NCBI GenBank assembly: GCA_022376515.1
Contig: WTXI01000060.1
Span: forward strand, 1-64,000
Length of the DNA stretch: 64,000 nt
Source: Lactifluus volemus
Taxonomy: Eukaryota > Basidiomycota > Agaricomycetes > Russulales > Russulaceae
Direction of reading: 5' to 3'
This document shows positions 57,778 through 64,000 of the stretch, in pieces (position 1 is the first letter of the stretch; the number at the start of each line of letters is the position of its first letter). The position numbers were made by a program, and so were the translations under genes. The notes beneath the pieces are model-generated. The model was given only the letters and a program-made list of their open reading frames with translations. It was not told the DNA's origin and made no database searches.

Positions 57778-59284
57778 GGTTAAGCTGTATCAATGCCATA
57801 TCCCCATCCCCTCCCTCTGCGCCCATTTCTCCGATATGCATTATTGGTCAATATTAGAGCGAGGTGCTTTTGTGAGAAAAACTAGCTCTCGCAACAATGT
57901 GAGCTAATGTCTTCACCCGGAATCCTCTTCGGTTTTCGGGCTTGTTATTCTTGTACGATTCCCCGATCATGCTGATAGGAGTGCCTATTATACTGTATCT
58001 CGCCGGCACGCTGCGCTTGGGCGCCCATTCGACTTGTTCTGACTTTAGAATCCATCACCGGAGTCGTTCCGAGTAATGACGCGAGGCAGCGGGTGTTGCC
58101 AGTACCTAGGCGTCTGACATTGCAACACTACGATATTGTATGAAGTGAGCATTTGGTGACGTCTCGTGTTGAAGCAAGTTTGTGCACCGCACAGTCGAGC
58201 AATCCGTCTGTACCCCTCACTGAGGTTTATCCAATGGGGTTCAAACGAGGCCGCAAAACGGTTACTGTAAGAGAGATCGGCGGATGAGACATGTCACGCC
58301 GTATTTGCGTTCTCAGTGAGCGGCTGAGCGCTACCGAGACGGAAAGTTACCGGCGGTGCAGGGATGAAACAATGTACTGTATTGTCTCACAGAAAACAAC
58401 AGACACAAACAAAAGGACGTGTTGAGGATAAGGTTCGGAGTCGCGTTTTGCATTAACTAGCTTGGACGGGTGTTGCGCCTACCAGTGCACCTCAGGGGTG
58501 ATCTATTCGGTAAGTTACACGAGAGCGCTTCTCCGACAAGAAATGGAGGGCCACGAGGAGGACTGTCAGTGACGGCACTGTGTGTGAGCTTGGTGACGTA
58601 CGTCAAGTGTGTGTTTGATGGAATAGATGAGGAGGGACAAAGAACAGTCGATCAGGGTAGGATGGCAGTGCAGATTTGCAACAGGTATCAAATGTTGCGG
58701 GAGCCGTTGCGAGAGAGCCGGCGGGCTGAAGAATGTAGAAGTTCGGCGGAGAGTATGCGGTTTAGGAGCGTTGACCGAATCGGTGCACTGATCGAAGCCG
58801 AGATGGGGCACCCGTCTCGTCTCGTTTGTCGCGCCTTCCCCTGGCCGAGAGAACGGTAGCCGCGGGAGAGGAACATGCCACCCCTTCCGAATTCCGTAAA
58901 GCCGGCGGCGAAACGGCGAAACATCCATATGAGGCATAGACTGACGGCGGTGGCTTGGCGCGTCTGTTTTTTTTTCTAATTGCTTCGGCGGAGTCGGCGG
59001 AAGAAACAAGCGTCATTTTAAATGATGGGTTTGAGATTTATTTTTTTTGGGTTACAGTCGAGTAAGAGAAGATAAAATGATAAGTAAAGGGAAAGATTCC
59101 GATCGGGGGTGAGTCGATCTGTTTAAGGACCGGTGTTCTGGAGACTGAGAGACAGACTTGACTTGTCGTTTGACGCGGATTGCGGATTGGATTGGACCCG
59201 CGCCCGTCCAAAGTTGCCGCTTAGAACCGCATATAGCCTGCCATTACCATTGCTCTCCGTTCTCCTCTCTCACTCCTCTCTCTC
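57778..59284. other. long intergenic region, no gene supported
   Basis: About 1.5 kb. Overlapping frames on both strands at 58470-59016 are Arg/Pro-rich, have no domain and look like composition artefacts. A CT-rich tract (GTTCTCCTCTCTCACTCCTC, about 59259-59278) runs up to the start codon of the zinc-cluster gene, a common core-promoter feature in fungi. A T run lies near 58967 and another near 59040. Confidence 0.5.
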
Positions 59285-62242
59285 ATGGACCGCTTTCCCC
59301 TTGATCGTTTCTCCTCCTCGTCTCACCTCCCAATGCCCCCTCCTTCTCAATCTGCCTTTAGGACTTCAGATGAGCATGACCCATTCAAGATATCTTTCCT
59401 CAAAGGTCCAAAGCGAAAACGTCTTGCCAAGGTCCCTATATCTTTAATTGTCTATACTTTAACCACTCCTTTAATATCTTCTAATAGGCTTGTGATGCCT
59501 GCCACAAGAGCAAGCGACGATGTGATGGTACCGGTCAGTCTTCATTTCCTCCCTTCCTACCCTTGGTTCGCGGCCTGACCATTCTCCAAGCACCGTGCAG
59601 TAATTGGTATGTACTTCGCGTTCAGCTTCTCTCGGGCTTGTTTCTTTCGTTTCTAATCGGCTGTTGCACCACCCGGCAGCTACTTTGCCGCCAAAGACTG
59701 CACTTATACAGACTCCTCTGGTCGACCCGTACCCGCGCCACTCGCATCAAAATCGGACAAACCCCCGCGTGTTGGCCAGTCTCGCCGCCGGCCCCAAAAG
59801 GATTCATATCTGGAATCACCTGCTTCTGCCTCCGCAAGCAGTGCGACACGCGGGGAGACATTGACGTCACCGCAAGCTCCTTCGGATACCCGTGATGATT
59901 ACGCCGAGCGTCCGAAACGTCCTCGAATGGGCTCCATCTCCTTCTCAACCCCAGAACCCCAAGCATCTGGCCCACTCGCACCTCGTTCAACATTTGCGGC
60001 CGCCAAGTTCGAAGTCCCCATTGTGCGTGAACTTGTGAATCGTACGTATACTACTATTGCCCCCTGGCCCTTTGCTCCGTTTATCTGCTAACGGATTCCG
60101 ACTTAGTCTTCTTTGCCCATTGTCACCCCCATCGACTCCTTTTTCATCACCCCACATTCATGGCCGACGTTAGCCTGCGACGCATACCTTCCTATCTATT
60201 ATATGCACTATGTGCTTTCGCCGCTCCGTTTTCTAGTCAACCCGCTGTACGGACAGAAAGTCCTCGCACTGCCGGCACAGCATACTCAAAGGCTGCTGAA
60301 GAACTGATGTTTGATACGCATGGTCGTCTACGAGTCGACCGGAACCTTATGACTGCTCAGGCACTATGTCTTCTCGAGGTGCACCACTCTCTTCTATCAT
60401 GGCCTTGGCCTTCCCCTAGTACCCATCACCGTGAGTATCTCGACGACATGAGGTCTCGGCTATGATGACGTCGTAACTTATCCTTGTCGTATCGCAGAAC
60501 TGGCTCTGAGCATCTTAAAGGAGGATCTTCATATCCAGGATGAACACTCTCACTCTTCGACACCCACGACTGCTTTTGTACCTGATATCAGCCGCGAGTG
60601 TGCCCGCCGCGCGTTCTGGTATATCCGATTGATGCATCTGACCACGTTCGCTTACTTCAAAATACCGGCCCCTCCTATCACCATGGATTTGAATTTACCC
60701 CTTCCTGTAGACGAAGCGAGCTTTGAGTTCGGCACTTACAACAGTCCGTTGGGTTCGTTTCATCATCCTGTCTTCACGTTGTGATCAATGTCTGATGTTT
60801 GGGCGCTATCCGGTAGAATATCTGCACCTCCCAGCGCCACGTACTCAATATGCGTCCGAATATGGACATCTTCTCCGTATCGCCTCCGTACATGGTCGCC
60901 TCGAAGCAGCACTGAACGCCACAGACGGTAAACCTTTTCCTATCACATATGCCCATGTCGAGCATCTGATATCCTTGCCTCGGCGGTCCCGCAGTCCGGC
61001 TTAATACACACGATGCGGCAAAGGCGGCCTTAGAAGAAACTGAAAAGGAGCTATCGGTGCGGATCCCTTCCTTGAAGGATACATGACAGTAAAATTGATC
61101 ATGCGATTTATTTCCCCTCATCATTGTCAACCCTCCCTTCCGGATTTGCTCGTTGCACCTGCATGCACACCATGGCAGGCGTGGGATTCGTCTCTTGCTG
61201 ACCACATCCGCTTCAACGAGGAGAATGCAGCACGCCATTTAGCGATGTTTGAGACAAGTTCAAATGCTGGCGCATGGTGCTACTTCATGATGCACACGCT
61301 CTATGCGTGGTGCGTCCTCGCGCTTTCGGAGGTGCGTCCCGTCCTCGAGCGCATCCCTCTGTACACCTCGCTGACACGCACGCGGTCTCAAAGGCCAAAA
61401 CGCACGAATTGAGCACTAGCTGTTGCCAATGGGCTCGTGACCAACTCGTGTCGATCGGGACGAAACTTGGAGGTCGATTAAAAAATAGCGTCCTGAGTAT
61501 GCTTCTCCCACTGTTTCGGGATTTGATGTTCATGGCTGATTTATTTTCGAATTCCTCACAGTTGTTGCGATCCTCAATGTGAGCTTGGTTCCGAGCTTGC
61601 GCTAGCATTTGAACTGATGGTGAGGCGGGGTGCAGGCACTAAACAAGTTTGGCATGAGCGATGATCCGCAGGCTGTGGCGTGGGTGAAAGAATATACTGA
61701 GATATGGGGAACGGAGCCTCCGACAAAATCTACAACCGGGTCGCGGATGCCGCTGCAGAGGCATTGGCTTCTACTTCTGCGTTGCGTCCGACCTTACATC
61801 GGCTCTTCCTCCCCCAACACCTACCTCTGCGGCAAGCGCAGATCGCGTCGAAGACCGCAGCGACACATCGAGCACAGGTTCTTCGGGGGCATATTTCAGT
61901 TCACTGCGCAGTTCATACAACAAGCTGCGGATCAACAATCCGGAACCAGCCCGTCCTTCTGCCTCGGGATCGGCGCCGTCACTTCCATCCTTAAAATCAT
62001 GCGGTTTACTCGAGTCGTGGACCCATCATCCACAGCCTCTGTCACAGCCACCCCCAGATGCTGCTGGTATGTCAGAATCCGCTAGCTCACCCATGCCTCC
62101 GTGGATGGCACTGCGAGTGGCAAATCTCCCTAAAGACTCTGCTGCAGGCCCGTCCGAAACTTCCACTTCACCATCCACATCGTCACGGAGCACAAAATTG
62201 ACGATGCCAGTGGGACTGGACTGGCTTGCGCACGAGCAATGA
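59285..62242 (+). CDS. Zn2Cys6 zinc-cluster transcription factor
   Basis: Nuclear regulator. The start MDRFPLDRFSSSSHLPMPP at 59285 lies after a pyrimidine-rich leader. Splicing of three short exons builds ACDACHKSKRRCDGT, then PCSNC, then YFAAKDC. This gives six cysteines with spacing C-2-C-6-C...C-2-C-6-C, the Gal4-type binuclear cluster, at about residues 50-80. The central fungal transcription-factor domain shows LFFAHCHPHRLLFHHPTFM, SYLLYALCAFAAPFSS, ALCLLEVHHSLLSWPW, CARRAFWYIRLMHLTTFAYF, and FNEENAARHLAMFETSSNAG. The C-terminal tail is Ser/Pro-rich and ends GLDWLAHEQ. The target pathway cannot be told. Several junctions in 60950-61700 are tentative. Confidence 0.85.
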
Positions 62243-62487
62243 GCTTGTTGTACGCGATGCATTCGGACTTCTTTTTATTTCTCTATCTCTGCCTCGTCTT
62301 GGTCTGTGTTCAGTGTCACTGTTTCCTGCGACTCGTCAGCGGCCTGGCAGCTTATACGTAGAGCAATGGGCTATTGATTATCTATCGTATTTTGTTCGGT
62401 AACGGTGTTGCGATTGCGCACACCTAGAGTGTACACTATTCGTTTATTTCGCAATCCATCCAATCAGTGATAGCAGAGTGCATGCGA

Positions 62488-62958
62488 TCACTGTTGTTTC
62501 TTCAGATTCCGATGGAGCTCTGGCTGAACTAGAACGACGCGGTCGAGAAGCTTTCTAAGAACATCGTCTTTGTGGGTGGTGTATGCGCCTGAAATGTTAG
62601 ACAACTTCTCTTCTGTCTCCTTGTCTATAGTGGACTGGGCATCCTGTGTTGTCCCTGCGCGCTGGCGAGATGTCAATCAGCCAGTTGAACAGAAGTGAGT
62701 GGGGTCAGAATGGGGGCTCACGGAGCTTTGGAAGGCAGTAAACTCCTGCTCCTTCACTGTACGGTACTCCTCTATCTCCTTTGCGGCCTCAGTGCGTGCA
62801 TCCTTCAACCGTTGCACCCGGTCTGCGGGGACACATATTTGAGAATGCATTGGCTAATTGCAAGTAACGTACATTGGCGGGCCTGTTGCACGATTCTGGC
62901 AGCCTCCTTCTCGGACTCGAGGAGGGTTTGAATATTCTGCGATTGTTGCGTGGCCTGC

Positions 62959-62960
<2 letters not shown>
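62488..62960 (-). CDS. VMA10: V-type proton ATPase subunit G
   Basis: Peripheral-stalk subunit of the V1 sector. The start MQATQQSQNIQTLLESEKE at 62960 continues AARIVQQARQ, then after an intron RVQRLKDARTEAAKEIEEYR and a conserved helix with E-Q-E-F, and finally AGTTQDAQSTIDKETEEKL and VVLVQPELHRNLKK. This is a fully helical protein of about 115 residues, as expected. The start codon directly abuts an AT/GT dinucleotide repeat, so a short upstream first exon cannot be excluded. Other family members usually begin MA-x-x-S-Q-G-I-Q, close to what is seen. Confidence 0.88.

Positions 62961-62990
<30 letters not shown>
62959..62990. repeat. AT/GT dinucleotide microsatellite
   Basis: Five to six AT units followed by ten GT units lie immediately upstream of the VMA10 start codon, in its 5' leader. 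It could be length-polymorphic between strains. Confidence 0.85.
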
Positions 62991-63335
62991 ATTGAGAAGT
63001 AGATGAAGAGAGCGCGCTACACAGCACAGAGTCCGAGGAGACCAAGTGGGATTCAAACTCCGGACTACGGCTTGGCTCAGTGCTTCCGAGTCTCTGGCAA
63101 GTCAGTGGTTGCAGCAGCTTAGTAGCACAGCTCTCTCCTCCCTTGCGCGGGCTTCACGAAAACTACGTTTTTCATCTTTTATATATCCCTGGAAATATAA
63201 GAAAAGGGGACGAAAAACGAACGGAAGCCGCCTATCCTCAAATCATTTTCATTTTGAGGCGTCCCCCACCCCCAGGGAGAAGAAGTGACTCGTCGGGGTA
63301 GAGAGCGTATAGAGAACAACACTCGCATTCCAGTC
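62991..63335. other. divergent promoter region, VMA10 and symplekin
   Basis: Intergenic DNA between two outward-reading genes; it should contain both promoters. No gene is supported. Plus-strand frames at 63046-63301 have no domain. Confidence 0.45.
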
Positions 63336-64000
63336 ATGGCGTCGATGGACCCACTGCAAGCTCTCACCGCCGCGCTCAGCGTGCCTGCAGACTCGAAGGA
63401 ACAGGCTGACCTACTCGCCGCTCTCCGAGAGACCCTTGAGGCGCAGCCGCATCCGATCCCGATCCTCTGCAACACGCTACTCAAGACCGCCGCCGGTTCG
63501 AACGACTCATTGCTCAGACGCTGGGTGCTGGACTTGCTCCACTTTGGTATTGCGCGCGCGCCTCTGGCCGTCGACACGCGTACGAATCGTGCGTTTTTGG
63601 TCACTCTCCTCATTGTTTTATGCTCACGCGCGGTTCATATCTTTTCTCTCTCCTTCATCGCCGTCGTTTTTCATCAACTTTCCCCCCCCCCCTTTTTTTT
63701 TTTCCCTGCCATTTTGTGCTTTCCCCAGTTGCGTTGCAGTCTCTCGATGTGCTAGCCGCACTTTTGAACGACGCCAACGCTTGGACTGTCAAAGTCGCAG
63801 TACAAACTTTCGCGGGCGTGTACTCTCTTCTCTTTCGTCGAATGTGCGTTCCTCAAATTCTTTTTGGGTAAAAACAAGTTGGGATGCTCGACGCTGATTG
63901 ATGCCTTTACGTTTTCCCCAACGCTACCTTTTGCAGATGTACGAATAGGAACGAGCGGCTCCAATGGGATACACTCACGCGCGCGAAGAACCGGATCATC
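63336..64000 (+). CDS. PTA1: symplekin/PTA1, 5' part (runs off window)
   Basis: Scaffold of the mRNA 3'-end cleavage and polyadenylation machinery. The start MASMDPLQALTAALSVPAD at 63336 gives an N-terminal HEAT-like helical region: LCNTLLKTAAGSNDSLLRRW, VLDLLHFGIARAPLAVDTRT. After an intron come LALQSLDVLAALLND and WTVKVAVQTFAGVYSLLFRR; after a second intron, CTNRNERLQWDTLTRAKNRI. The order and the VKVAVQ...YSLLFR motif match the symplekin N-terminal domain. The first intron contains long C and T runs (about 63685-63704). The rest lies beyond base 64000. Confidence 0.78.

Noticed and set aside
58566..59009. 147-codon minus-strand frame with an overlapping plus-strand frame
   Set aside because: Arg/Pro-rich, no domain, no splice support, overlapping frames on both strands typical of GC-rich intergenic DNA.
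1..64000. tRNA or rRNA genes
   Set aside because: I saw no cloverleaf with a GGTTCGA-type T-arm and no rRNA core motifs on reading; a tRNA scan would settle it.

Overview
The window looks like chromosomal DNA from a filamentous basidiomycete. Coding regions are split by many short introns (about 50-62 bp, GT...AG). The genes are typical of Agaricomycetes: NACHT-WD40 NLRs, BTB proteins, a DUF6535 protein, a FunK1 kinase relic and an APSES transcription factor. The large, internally repetitive NACHT-WD40 family suggests a Cantharellales relative (Rhizoctonia/Ceratobasidium type); that placement is inference from gene content, not a database result.

Layout. Bases 1-25.5 kb hold a tandem array of three paralogous NLR genes (starts at 2023, 9950 and 18379). 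Each is followed by one or two copies of a BTB-domain gene, and each is preceded by a shared leader repeat. The period is about 7.9-8.4 kb. Reading splice sites by hand, the middle copy gives an open 12-exon model of 1640 codons plus stop: C2-like domain, helical domain, NACHT, and 14 near-identical WD40 repeats plus one degenerate repeat. The outer two copies carry single-base deletions. Of the BTB copies only the last (24367-25529) is open; the others are decayed, and two are fused head to tail.

From 25.6 to 36.6 kb lie a nitronate monooxygenase, a coiled-coil (possibly She3-like) protein, a RING protein, a DUF6535 membrane protein, a foldback element, a decayed copy of the RING gene and a FunK1 kinase relic. 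From 36.9 to 64 kb the content is conserved housekeeping and signalling: an F-BAR/DEP/RhoGAP protein (RGD2/Rga8 type), U4/U6 snRNP PRP4, an MBP1-type APSES/ankyrin factor, a YVC1-like TRP channel, a LIM-RhoGAP, divergently transcribed ribosomal genes uS19 (RPS15) and P2, a Zn2Cys6 regulator, V-ATPase subunit G and the start of symplekin/PTA1.

A caution runs through the window. At least eleven frame breaks behave as loss of one base, most at short homopolymers, and several hit genes expected to be essential (RPS15, PRP4, MBP1-type, RGD2-type). That pattern suggests consensus sequence errors, so the broken state of the first and third NLRs should not be taken as biology until resequenced. The most interesting system is the co-duplicated NLR-BTB cassette, whose WD40 repeats vary mainly at a few fixed positions, a pattern known for fungal allorecognition and immune receptors.
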